From Perkinsus olseni (lineage: Eukaryota > Perkinsozoa > Perkinsida > Perkinsidae): a DNA stretch of 64,000 bases. Location of the stretch: contig JABANP010000192.1 of NCBI GenBank assembly GCA_013115135.1, positions 27,143 through 91,142 on the forward strand, in the 5' to 3' direction. The translations under genes were made by a program, and so were the position numbers. Positions 1 through 11,245 of this stretch are shown here, one piece after another. A model generated the notes under the pieces. The model was given only the letters and a program-made list of their open reading frames with translations, had not been told where the DNA came from and searched no databases. Numbering within the stretch: position 1 is the first letter of the stretch; every line of letters begins with the position of its first letter.

Positions 1-314
1 TTTCGGGCACTGAGCTGACGAAACTCCCCTAAGATGGGAAAACTAAACTGTTTTGTTTTTTGTGAGGGGGTTCATAATGATCTATAGGATTATGAAGTAT
101 ACAGAATTGGTTCGGACTTCGATGTGAGCGCGTTGGGATTTCGAAGTTCTAATTCTCACCGTGGCTCTACCCGACCGGTTGACGCGGCAGCCAGCTGTTG
201 AGCACACAGTGTTTCAAAGAAACGGTTTTGCGGCTAATCATATTGAGACGGAGCGAAATCTTGCTCCATCATCGCGGTCCTTGCCTCGTCAGCCCGTGAC
301 AGATTTCATCTCAG

Positions 315-843
315 GTAATGCTATAAGAAGTAACCCACAGGTGTCTTACACTGGCTTGATCGAGGAGCTGGATATTGAGATGAAGAGAACGCATATGTCC
401 CAGAGGCCGCAGCTCTCGACGTCCCAGGTCTTCCCTGTTGACAGGTTGGTCTTCGCGGTGGTTCATCAGATAAGGGAAGGGAGTGCTTTTTCAGGCCCTT
501 CAATTTGACTGATATTTTACCTAATCAGAATCAGCATATCGGCCGCACAGTTCACAAGAATTTCGAGGCAAGACCCAACAAGCAAAAGAACTTCGCCCTG
601 AACGCCCTCCTCGCCGGAGGCATTGGTCTGGCTGGAGGGATGCTGGTCGGTGACGCCATCGGCCACGCTCAAGACAGACGTCGGCGTCCAATTGTGGTGG
701 AGCCTCGTCGCAGGCCTGTCGTCGTGGAGCCCCGCCGAAGACCGGTTGTTGTAGCTCCCGGTCGCCGTCCTGGTCCGGTGGTCATCGAGGGTCCGAGAGG
801 TCGCTTTGGTGGCAAGGGAAAAGGCAAGGGCTTCCGATGGTGA
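315..843 (+). CDS. Metacaspase copy 1, 3' end only (partial at window edge)
   Basis: These are the last two exons (315-444 and 495-843) of a type I metacaspase whose catalytic part lies left of the window. The first exon, after a TCAG acceptor, encodes the end of the caspase fold (NAIRSNP...SYTGLIEEL, then SQRPQLSTSQVFPVDR) and matches the equivalent exons of the two complete copies downstream. It begins in phase 1, where those copies join GGAMTTAF to the following NAIR. The last exon begins [14 protein letters not shown], has a Gly-rich hydrophobic patch (LLAGGIGLAGGMLVG), and ends in about three repeats of RRRPVVVEP plus a Gly/Lys tail. The stop is TGA at 841-843. Bases 1-314 look like intron with no exon I can place. 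The repeated Arg/Pro/Val tail is unique to this copy. Confidence 0.85.
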
Positions 844-1417
844 AGTTTCGCCAATTTTAAGTACATTTTACTGTGTTTTTTCGGCGGTGTTTTTCCAAAG
901 ATGAAACACCGCCATTACTCATATTCAACGTTGTTTGACTGATCTACTGTTGACAGTTGGGAAGCACGTCACCTCTTGTGACGCTCTCGTGTATTTATCA
1001 TAAACTCTTCCCGTTTCCACGGTCTAGTCTCTTTAGTTGAGCGATGAGAGCGTTGTGGTTGTCTGGGCTGATGAGAGTGTGAAGAGACTGACAGATTGAG
1101 AACACAATACCCGGGTCTTGCCCTCTGGAGTTCAATATGTGACCTATTGTCTTCGCATCATTAACGATTTGGCTTAGCTTCAGTGTGGCTTCCTATCGGA
1201 GTTCGGGTAGGAACAGCGATATGAGCATTACAAGGGGCACTTGCGGCGCTTCGGGCGGCAAGTCCCGAAGCGACTTGCCGCCGAATTATGGGCAGCTGTT
1301 CCTTGATGTAGGCGTTTAGGTGTACCAGTCGTTGTCGGATCTCCGATAGGGGAGCATACGACTAGACCTTGAAGCCTCTCGAAGCACCGATGGGTTCATC
1401 AGATTTGCTAAGTTTGT
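844..1417. other. Intergenic spacer between metacaspase copies 1 and 2
   Basis: I see no gene here. The spacer holds overlapping inverted repeats at 1247-1282. One stem pairs 1247-1255 with 1264-1272, the other pairs 1254-1264 with 1272-1282. They share bases and so exclude each other. Start signals for metacaspase copy 2 would have to lie here, but I recognise none. Confidence 0.5.
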
Positions 1418-4400
1418 ATGTCTATTACGCCAGCATTTCCGCAAAGTGACATTGAAGAGATCAGATTCCTGTGTCCTGGAAGTAAGTCCATTCTGTCTAC
1501 CCTGAGGTTAGAGTTTCCTGCTGAGCGAACTGTGGAGGGCCTCCGACCCGCTTTAAGCGAGTCGCTCATGATGATCTGTGCGAGAGAACATAAGCTTCCT
1601 TTTTCCCTTCAGGTTCTGACAACGATATCGAGAAGGCGCTGTATAAATACCATGGCGACAAGAATCTTGCCGTTAAGGACTTATTGAACAATAATGAGCA
1701 GAAACCCCAGCCCAAGCCGCCCGGGACGGGTCCTCGAATGTGAGTCAGAAAGCTCAATCGTTCGTTAGAATCCTCGGATACTTGAAAAGGAGGCCGCAAA
1801 ATCTGCCTTGAAACATGTGTGAGCGATCGTATGGGTCGAAAGCTGGACCAAATCTCTGTGGTGACTTATCACACTGACCATGCAGGACTCTGCCCTCATG
1901 CTCTAGATTCCTCTTTTGTCGTTAGCATCTCCCTAGCCGCCCTTGCTGATTCTCAGTGTTCGTCGTTGAGGCGGCGGGTCGCTGAATTGAAGAACGGTTC
2001 TGGTAGGTACCCCTCAGTCCCCTCCGGTAGTGCTCCTCAATATAGCAATCAGGCTAAGGTAATGCTGTTACATAAATTGCACCGCTTTTACCCTAGGCGG
2101 ATAACTAATAGAATCCTTACGACCGGCTTGCCGCCAATCACTTTGAGTGCCATCGACACTCCCCTCAGGTTCAGCAGCAGTCCACTACAGGGCAGGAGAT
2201 GAGGACCGAAGAGGTGCAGTGCGGCATGTGCCAACAGATAATTACTCTGCGAATGCCAACCATGCGTAAGTCGGGATGTCTCGCGTATTGTCTTGCATGC
2301 ACCGGCTCCGATGAGCTCTGCACTAACGGCGGCGTTAGGATATACGGGGGAGGCCTCCCGTTGCATATCGGAAGAATCGCGGCTGCTCTCCGTTGACGTA
2401 ACCTAACTGCTCTACATTTTGTTCTGATCGGTTGTACCCGTAGATGTAGCATAAATTACTGGGCAACCGACACGATAGCCACATGATTTACAGCAAACCG
2501 ACGCGCCCGCCAGGCTTAGTTCGAATCATCATTCGTGTTTTCTTGCAGGCGGCGAGCCCCTCCGTGCAAGAGCCACTTGCCCTCACTGTCAGCATCTCAA
2601 CGAGTTTGACATCCCTGCTCTGCAAGTATCATAGACAAGCATCGTGCCATGAGGAATTCGGTATAAATTCTGCGTCAGAGCACCTCTTCCTTCTCGACGG
2701 CGGGAGGCTCCGCCCAATCACCGCCAGCTACGAATGCTCCCTCTGCAGCCCCCCCTATGCCATACTCTCCTCAATCGCAGGCCACTGCGCAGGTAACGAG
2801 TGGGTTTTGCTCAGCTCGACGGCAATGTCATATTGCACTTCTATTGCGGCCGGGCGACCATGGAACGTGGAGGGAATTTTGGAGGGAATTTCGAGAATTT
2901 CGATCGCATGCATGTCTCGTAAAAATCGTGAAGCATAAAAATGAAGTGCAATTAATTTAATTCATTTGAGTCAGCTATTGAAGAGCTTCTGGTGCGTCGA
3001 TGTGTGATGGAAATGGACCATACGCGAAGTCGGAGTACCATCTCAAATGGTTTTCCGACTTCGCGTATGATACTCGCCAAGGATTCGTTCCCGCTATACT
3101 CGTACGCTCTCTCTAATGGGAGGACAGAGCGCGAGTGACATCGAGCTGTGGTCTTCCTCAGGTTCCCGCCGGAGTTCCCCCTCAGGGACTTACCATGGCG
3201 TCCCAGGCTCAGTACGGGTTGCCTGCAACCATGCAGATGCAGCAGACGGCAGTTGGGGTACCGGTGCCGGAACTCACTGGTAGATTCTCCTTCTTGCTAA
3301 CAACTGATGAAGCACTCTTGATCTCATTCTAGGTGTCCAGAGGGCGCTATTGGTGGGTATTAACTATTACGGTTCGAAGTGTGAGCTGTCGGGCTGCATA
3401 CCCGATGTCCACAATATGAAGAGGTTGTTGGTGGAGACCTACCATTGGAATCCGAATGATATCAAACTTCTTACTGATGATGGACAGAACGAGGCACCGA
3501 CGCGTAAGAAGCTCTCATGGCCTGAGGCGAAACTCCAATATTATCACGCAAATACCCTATGATATTTGTGCTAGATCGAGCTAGTCGTAAAGAGATAGCG
3601 GCGTACACTTGGATGGGGTTGTTCCATTCTGGTGAGATGCGCACTTATTTCGTCATTTATTGCATGGGATAGTCAAAATTACGGTTCACGTACTGAGGCT
3701 TACCGAATTAGCTGGAACGACGTGCGGGAAGACTGCACAGCCTCGTTCGCTTCAGCGCAGGCGTTAACAGCTTCGCATGAGACACAAGGGGATGGTTTGT
3801 TTATCATTAGGGAGCCTCTTCACGTTACGATTAGATGCGCGATTAGACGTTCGTGATGCGTCGCTCCGCTAGAAATGCCCCGCTGTTTTCATCGATCTCT
3901 CGCAGGGGCGAATATCATTCGTAATCTCGGCTGGCTGGTCCGGGATGCCAAGCCTGGGGATATATTCTTCTTCCATTACTCTGGCCACGGAGCCCAGCAG
4001 GTGAGTAGGGGTGCCGTGGTGTAGTCGTGGCGGAGGTTGTGTGCAGGAGGATCCCTTACACCTTGAAGAGGATGGCATGAACGAGACCATCATACCTGTC
4101 GATGTAGCAGCCAACTGGGGGTGCTGGCGAGAACGCTGATTGCGCAGGTTAAGGAAGCTGGACAGATCACAGACGATGAGATCTTCCAGATTTTGGTGGC
4201 GCCCTTACCTAGCGGAGTGAGGCTCACCAGCGTCATGGATTGCTGTCACTCGGGGACTGGTAAGTCGAACTCTAGTTGTCCTACGCACGTGCAGTGATAA
4301 CCCAGTTGCATGATAGTGACCGGTGTTGTGAAATTAGTGATAACCCAGTTGACCCAGGTGCAACCCTTGATACACGCAGTGGGTTCGATGGGATCTTCTT

Positions 4401-6138
4401 TCTTCCCTCCTGCTTGCTCGCTCGTCGCTTCCTTAGTTCTGGTCTCGGTCGCGAATGTGAGTCACAAGTACCGCATTTTCTGATAGTCACGTGAGGCAAC
4501 AGCTCCCTTTCCAAACTCATAGAACGTAACTGGTTATGGGGTGGGCTGTCTTCACTGCTTATGAATTCTAGTTTCGAATCTTATCTGCAACGAATACTCT
4601 AGGGCTGACGTATGCGTCACACGTGGACGCGTGCTAGCAAAGAACAGCAAGATAGCAAGATTATACTTCAATTCAGTGCGACTTGAAGTACTCGTTCAAG
4701 GAGTAGCAGGGGTTTCCTCAGGTATGGATCTACCTTGGACGTGGGTAGAGCACCGTGGGTGGAACGAGGATGTGAATCCTTGGCATTCCAGGGGCGACGT
4801 AATAGGGCCGCTGCGCGATATCTGGGCATCGTGTCCGAGATGTTATCGTTTATCGTTGTTTAGGCGTTATTAGACATTACTGGCATTATGAGTTATCAGA
4901 CATCTTCGCTGTCGTTGTCTTTTTCATCGTTGTTTGCGCGCTGTACGATACTGGCCGAAGTCACTCTCTTCCCAGGTGCAACTGTTTAGTGGGTGTGACG
5001 ACTCTCAGACCTCAGCGGACTCCTCTGCTGGCCCCATCAGTGGTGGTGCGATGACGACGGCATTTTGTAGGTCACGGGGTTGAAGATGATTTCGGATTTT
5101 GTGGAGCGAGGCTTTCACAACGTTGTGACATCAAAAAGAAACAAGAATAATTGATGAACTTAGCGAGGCTCGCGATGTGCATGGAGCCTTCGGAAGGTGG
5201 CGGAACCGTTGCTTCTTCGATGCTTGTACGCTACGATGGCGAAGCGAAGCGTCATCATCGTCTTGAGAGCGCGAATGACGAAATGAATGATACGCAGTGC
5301 CATCTAGTACGACACCAACCGTCTTGCTAGCAGATCGTTCTCGGCGCAGGTAATGCGATTCGCGCTCGCCCTGGAGTAACCTACGTCGATCTCATCGACG
5401 AGTTGAATAATGAGATGCGTCGAAAGCATATGTCGCAAAGGCCACAGCTGTCGAGCTCGCAGGTCTTCCCTTTGGACAGGTAGTACCGGGGGTAGACTGC
5501 GAAGGGAGAGGACGGGTTCGGTACTCTCGTCGACAAGTCGCAAGCAGTGGAGTTTCAGCCGTAATTCGTGAAGTGGATGAGAAATGCGACAATGTGTGTT
5601 TCGTATCGCGGGTGGGACTCTCAGCACACTTTTCCTGGGATAAAATCTATTGTGGCCGGCGGTCACTGAGGGTGTCTTGCAACGCCGAGAAGCGAGGTCA
5701 CTGATCCTCGGCGGTACGAGCGGGTAGACTTTCGATATTGTCTATCGTGGTGTGCTGATCTCGCAGGGCCGAGGAGCGAGAGCGTTGGGTCTGGTCAGCA
5801 TCTCGTCCTGGGAGGGGTGACCGGTTGATGGTTCTGTCTTTGACCTCAGGCCCTTCAACCTGACAGACATCCTTCCGAATCAGAATAAGTCCATTGGTCG
5901 AACTGTGAGACAAAAGTTCAAGGCTCGGCCGAATGAGAATAAGAATAAGTTTTTGAGGAACATGCTCCTCGCGGGCGGGGCTGGCTTGGTCGGCGGAATG
6001 CTCCTTGGTGAGGCTACTGACGACTCGCCCCGTCCGGTAGTGATCACGGCTCCCCCACTCATCGGCGGACCGAGGATAGATCTTGGAGGGCTGTTCGGCC
6101 GAGGAGGGCTGCTCGCAAAGGGGAAGGGGCTGTTGTGA
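1418..6138 (+). CDS. Metacaspase copy 2: UBA-like, LSD1-type zinc finger, caspase domain
   Basis: This is a complete type I metacaspase, a cysteine peptidase that cleaves after Arg/Lys, of about 500 residues. Phase-checked exons are 1418-1481, 1613-1739, 2018-2058 (linker, tentative), 2169-2265, 2549-2625, 3162-3279, 3333-3503, 3906-4000, 4047-4103, 4148-4259, 4722-4798, 4976-5066, 5350-5479 and 5850-6138. Exons 1-2 give a UBA/CUE-like fold ([28 protein letters not shown]). Next come VQCGMC and ATCPHC, a four-cysteine LSD1-type zinc finger, then a Pro/Gln/Met linker. The p20 domain starts [11 protein letters not shown]. The catalytic His is in FHYSGHG and the catalytic Cys in DCCHSGTG, so the enzyme looks intact. 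The tail is Gly-rich and hydrophobic. At least one more small linker exon is needed between 1740 and 2017. The start is the ATG heading the UBA-like exon; copy 3 begins the same way. Confidence 0.9.
3019..3069. repeat. 16-bp perfect inverted repeat inside a metacaspase intron
   Basis: Bases 3019-3034 are the exact reverse complement of 3054-3069, with a 19-base spacer. The pair lies in the intron 2626-3161 of metacaspase copy 2, about 90 bases before its acceptor, so it would form a stem-loop in the pre-mRNA. No matching element is visible at this place in copy 3. Confidence 0.8.
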
Positions 6139-7015
6139 GGAGAATATTTGCTGTGCGCAACCCATTTTGGAGCTGCTATTTTACCGTATCTTAGCTTCTT
6201 ACGCTGAGTGCTTCTCAAGATTCACAGGACGTTATTCGATCTTTGCTTTCGAGGTTTGCTTCGGCTGTTGCATTGTCCCTTTGGACGGCATCAGTTCAGA
6301 GCATGATCTTGGTTCGCATTCATCTTTGATAGACCCTCAGTTCCTCGGTCTGCTTATCGGGCATCGACCTGTCTCTTTTTCTGGTCATAGCTGTGTTCAG
6401 TTGAATGAGAATTACATCAGCCTTACCTGAGGTTGTCGGGGCAATCAGCGTTAGTTTTCCTTTTTTCTGTGACACTGTCGTAATTAGAGATTGGAAAGTT
6501 CTGTCGCTTACAAAACCTCGCTATAGTAGATCCTGGGTTATCATAACTAGTTTCATCAGCAACCGCAATCGTACTCCTCATATACTAGCTTTGAGAATCT
6601 CCAGACGGATTGCGCAGAGTTGTGTGCTGTCGTCTACCACGTCGCTTGTCGGTTGATGTTCCGAGGGGCTGGTCGTTGGTTGAGCGAGTCGGAGCTGAGG
6701 GAACCTTCCGCCCAGTCCCGTCTTGTGATTCGGTGCGAATGGGGTTGTCTCAATCCGTCGTGATAGTATGCTGCCTTGTCATTTATACTTCTGCCCGTTC
6801 AGTAAGACTTGGTATGAACGCCTCTATACCGGATGGCAGTGTACTAGCAGTATACTATCATGACCCATTGAGTCAACCCAACCCCGATTCTGAGTTAGAC
6901 GTCGATCACATCTCAATTTCGAGATAGAATTTTTGACGATGGTCGTCTTGCGCGGGAACTTGTGGTTTGCCATCTTGCAGTTGATTGGGTTTCCGTCAGC
7001 TTGTTGTTTCGAGTA
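6139..7015. other. Intergenic spacer between metacaspase copies 2 and 3
   Basis: No convincing coding region is visible. The open frames are short and lack family motifs. The promoter and 5' leader of copy 3 would lie here. Confidence 0.45.
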
Positions 7016-10000
7016 ATGGTCACAAGGCCCTTCTCCGCGGAGACAGTCGCCCAAATAAGGTTCCTATGCCCTAACAGTAATAAGGGTGGAGGATGCCTTT
7101 ATGCTTCTTGCTTGAGTCATCTCTGAGAAGGCTATTCTTTCTCAAGGTACGGATAATGAAATCGAAGCTGCCCTCTATAAATACAACGGTGATGAGAATA
7201 TGGCCGTCAATGAGCTGCTGAACCAGCAGGAACACAGAAGCTCTGGGCGGCCTTCCAATCGGAATTAGTAGGTGGAGTTTGCCGGCTGTTCATGGCGCTG
7301 GGTTCCCGGGCGATACTCTCTTATTTGAATGAGATCATCTGATCTCGATGAATATTTTTAGTGGTTCTCGGTAAGCATCTTTCTGTCAGTTATCAACAAC
7401 CGGCAGCGCCACAAGTAGCCGTCGGAGGATCCTCGGCACCGCTGCTGGCCTCGGTGGTAGTATGGGCAATAGCTCACCGTTTGTTTCTCGTTCCTAAGGA
7501 CGATAGACAGTGGCGAATTGCTATAGAGGCTCATCAGTCTAGGTTATGTTTGAGCTGATACGCAAATGTGATAAATCTTTGATACAACACCTTATCAATC
7601 ATAGTCATTATTACTATATTACATACCGTTACAAATCATTATCGTGTTAATAAGTCAGGTTTGAACAGTCAAACTTAACTCTTTAGACTATATTCCAATT
7701 TTATTTGAAGTACTGTAGCGATTGGATAGGTAGTTACGGACGTGGAGCTAGTGCTGCTCATTGCTGTTTGATCGTTCTAGCTGGAATGGAATTACTCCGC
7801 TCGGAAATCGCGTTCTCAATGGCATTGAGAACGCGATTTTTCGCAATGCATTGAGTCAATGCGTATTTGAAGACTCTTCAATGAAGAGTGCACCAGCGTT
7901 TGCTCCTTGAGGATTTCAAGTGTCGGTGGATTCTTACACAGCCATCGAGCTTACCATGTGTTATCATCATTCTTTGAGACGTATTATCACACGCATTTAC
8001 TGTATATCAGGATAAACTCATTTATATTATTTCAACTTGCAGTGCTGCATTTATTGATGCTCAGGTTCAACCATCGCAGTCGAGAGAAGTCACCAGAACT
8101 GCTCAAGTTCAGTGCGGACAGTGCCATCAGGTTTTAACAGTCCAAATGACGGCTATGAGTAATACAGACCCGTACTTGTAGCGATGACGTTGAATTCGGG
8201 CTGTAGTTCCGTGGACCAGCTTCCCTCAATATTTTGGACTTCTCTTTAGAGGAAGTCACGGGGAAATAGTGATGCTTTTACATATTGGCTAGCACCCGTT
8301 CAACCAACCATACTTCCTCATCGCAACTTTCGTGTGAAAAGCGGAAGGAAGACTAAAAACATGAACTACCTCACTGGGGCTACGTGGGAGTCATCAAGAA
8401 TTCTGTCATTGGTTTGCTCAAGAGCCGCCGTATCGAATCGAAAGAATCTGTCAAGGAAAAATAGTCATCAAGAAATCAGTTATTGGATATGGGAGAGCCC
8501 GGTTTGGCCAAGAGTCGCAGGCCGTATCGGATCGGAAGAACTTGTCAAGGAAAAATTTTGGTTTTTTCGCACTGATTTCAGCGGTTTTATTCCTCTTCGT
8601 TTTCTACATCTCCTTTATTTTAGGAGATCAGTCGGTGAAGGCCCAGGCTACGTGCCCTCACTGTCAGATGCTGAACGAGTTCATGATACCTCCGGACCCG
8701 GTAGTGTTGGGCTCCTCGGCGAACCCGATCTAAGGGCCCGATGCGTATTTGGCATCGTTTTCGTCTGCGATGCGAAGTGGAGTCTGTTTTCTGGTCTTCA
8801 GGTGCCCACGGCTACCGCCATGCCGATGCCGGGCGGACTGCCGCAGCAGGCTCCACCGCCGAGCATGCAGGCTCAGGCGATGTATGGGCTGCCTAGTCAT
8901 ATGCAGATGCAACAGACGACTCAGATTGGGATACCGGCTCCTTCCCTCACTGGTAGTCACTCGCACAGAGGTTCAATATCGTCACGCGCCACGAAATTGG
9001 TTAGCAAGTCTGAGGCTCTTCATCGGGCGTTACTTCGATCTCTGAGATATTATTGTGATCCAGTACTCATCGGAATGAGATTGCTTATTCGATCGATATC
9101 TGGTGTCGCGCGCCACGAAATTATTCGTGTCCATCCGCTTCAGGTGTCCAACGGGCCCTACTGATTGGTATCAATTACTATAACACCCCTGCGCAGCTTT
9201 CGGGATGCATCCCTGATGTGAGTTCTCGGAGCCACTTCGTCGGTTCTGCCTCGGTTTTGACGTCGGCTATGGAATGGCTGGTCGTTGCCACACTCGGCGC
9301 TCCCAGTAGCGCTGTATCGACGGGCGAAGCGCTTTTGGGTTTCAATATGGAGAAGCTTTTCGAGATGTGTCCACCTCAGGCCCATAATATGTTTCGGCTC
9401 CTTACCGAGACCTACAGATGGAATCCTGGTGACATAAGAATGATGACGGATGATGGCCGTGCTGAGATGCCGACAAGTAGGACTGACTCTCGGACTCTGT
9501 TTAAATTCCGAGCTCGGCCGAGGAAATAAGGATCTCTCTTCGACCGTCCATGTCGCCTTCCGTTCAGGAGCGAATATAATAGCGGCACTGCACTGGCTGG
9601 TCAGAGACGCGAAGCCAGGCGATGTGTTTTTCTTCCACTATTCTGGTCATGGGTCGCAACAGGTATCAGCCACGGTGTCCTCATGACTTCAATCTTGGGT
9701 GCATCTCTGTCTTTCAGCCGGACCCGTACGGAATGGAAGAAGACGGTATGAATGAGACGATATTGCCTTGCGATGTGAGCGCTGCGAAAATGATTTTCTT
9801 TCGAGAAAAAATCTCTGTTAATTTCGCAGGTTCGACGGGCTGGGATGATCTCGGATGATGAAATCTTTGCGATCTTGGTGCAGCCGCTGCCTAGCGGTGT
9901 CAGGCTCACGAGCGTGATGGATTGCTGCCACTCCGGAACAGGTGAGGCAAATCTGGACCCTTCCTCACTGGTTCGAAGTTGAGGCATTCTCCTGTCGTTC

Positions 10001-11001
10001 GTAAAGCGATTAATCTAGGGTTGTCTACGGCAGAACCCACTACAACGCAGATCTTAGGGTTTCTGCATGTAGTTTTCATAGGGTTTTGAGATTTTGGTCG
10101 CGACGCCTGTCAAGCATGTTGTGGTTTTGCAGGGTCTTGTGGGTGTAGGTATGGATCTGCCGTGGCGATGGGTGGAAAGAAGAGGATGGAAGGAGGATAC
10201 CAACCCGTGGCATTCTCTGGGAGATGTCAGACTGGCCACTGGGAGTATCTTTGTGTGCATGCGTGCAAGCGGGTATCTTTTAGGTTCAACTGTTCAGCGG
10301 CTGTGATGATTCTGGGACGTCTGCTGATGCATCGGCTGGGAACATGCGGGGCGGAGCGATGACAACCGCATTCTGTAGGTCCAGTCTGCTGAAATTTTGT
10401 GGTTTCCTCAGTGCGCTTCATCTTGAATTGCATAAAATCTTCATTTTGTCTGTGCATGAAGTCGGTGACATGTGACAACATGGTTCCTACGGGAAAGTGG
10501 TTTCACAGCGCGCTCACTCAGTGATACTTATTGCGATACGATCTACTTCACGGCTGGAAGCGAAATAGAGTATCTCTCGGCTGCTCTGGAAACGTATCAT
10601 GATTATTCTGCTGTAGGTAACTCTATCCGTGCCAACCCTTATATCAGCTACATCGACCTTATTCATCGGCTTAACGATGAAATGAGGAGGCATAGGATGG
10701 GCCAGCGCCCTCAGTTGTCGAGCACACAAGTGTTCCCCGTTGACAGGTGGGTTTGCCTGAAAAGCCGGCTTTCCAGTTTTTCCTTTGAACTTGGATTGGC
10801 TGAAAGTGAGTGTTTTTGTACTGCAGGCCCTTCAATCTGACGGATATACTCCCCAACCAGAATCAATATATTGGCAGGATTGTGCGCAAGAGGTTCAAGC
10901 CACGTAAGAACAAGAAGAAGATGCAAGGACTGGACGGCTTGCTGCTGCCCTTGGCTGGCGGTATGCTGGCTGGCGCTCTGTTGGGTTCGATTTTTGACTA
11001 G
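7016..11001 (+). CDS. Metacaspase copy 3: UBA-like, LSD1-type zinc finger, caspase domain
   Basis: This is the third metacaspase, with the same architecture as copy 2. Exons are 7016-7076, 7147-7267, two tentative linker exons (7362-7370 and about 7390-7453), 8065-8158, 8624-8700, 8802-8952, 9144-9217, 9380-9476, 9568-9662, 9718-9774, 9830-9941, 10149-10225, 10284-10374, 10617-10746 and 10827-11001. The UBA-like part reads [21 protein letters not shown]. Zinc-finger cysteines are in VQCGQC and ATCPHC. Catalytic His is in FHYSGHG and Cys in DCCHSGTG. Almost every exon has exactly the length and phase of its copy 2 partner. The exception is the p20 exon, which an extra intron (9218-9379) splits after CIPD. 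The C-terminal tail is cut short, ending [11 protein letters not shown]. The ATG at 7016 mirrors the copy 2 start. Confidence 0.9.
7805..7889. repeat. Cluster of three odd-length palindromes with 1-base centres
   Basis: Three perfect palindromes follow one another in an intron of metacaspase copy 3. The first has arms 7805-7821 and 7823-7839 (17 bp, central base 7822). The second has arms 7848-7854 and 7856-7862. The third has arms 7873-7880 and 7882-7889. Each has exactly one unpaired central base. They belong to the palindrome class seen across the window. Confidence 0.9.
8390..8556 (+). repeat. Imperfect tandem duplication in a metacaspase intron
   Basis: Two imperfect copies of one segment, 8390-8462 and 8464-8556, both start GTCATCAAGAA and both end in a run reading TGTCAAGGAAAAA. 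The second copy carries an extra piece in its middle. They lie in the intron before exon 8624-8700 of metacaspase copy 3. Confidence 0.75.
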
Positions 11002-11245
11002 GCATCTGTCATCACAATCGATCAAATGGGCGAGCGCTATGTATTGTCATCCCATTTTGTAATCTTCTGTTCTGGGGAAAGTCCTTTGTTTGAGCGGTAA
11101 TTGAATTCCTCGGCGGTGATAGTTGCTTCAATTTTACAGTAGTTACTTTTCATTTCTACATTGCTGCAGTGTTCGGAGGTCATCAGGAGTAAAGGGAGAG
11201 TGGTTGTGGTGGTGGTGGTGGCTGTAGTTTGAAGTAGGAGAGTAC

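Noticed and set aside
8334..9164. 276-residue plus-strand open frame through metacaspase copy 3
   Set aside because: It runs across two exons and their introns. The zinc-finger and linker exons inside are read in phases supported by copy 2.
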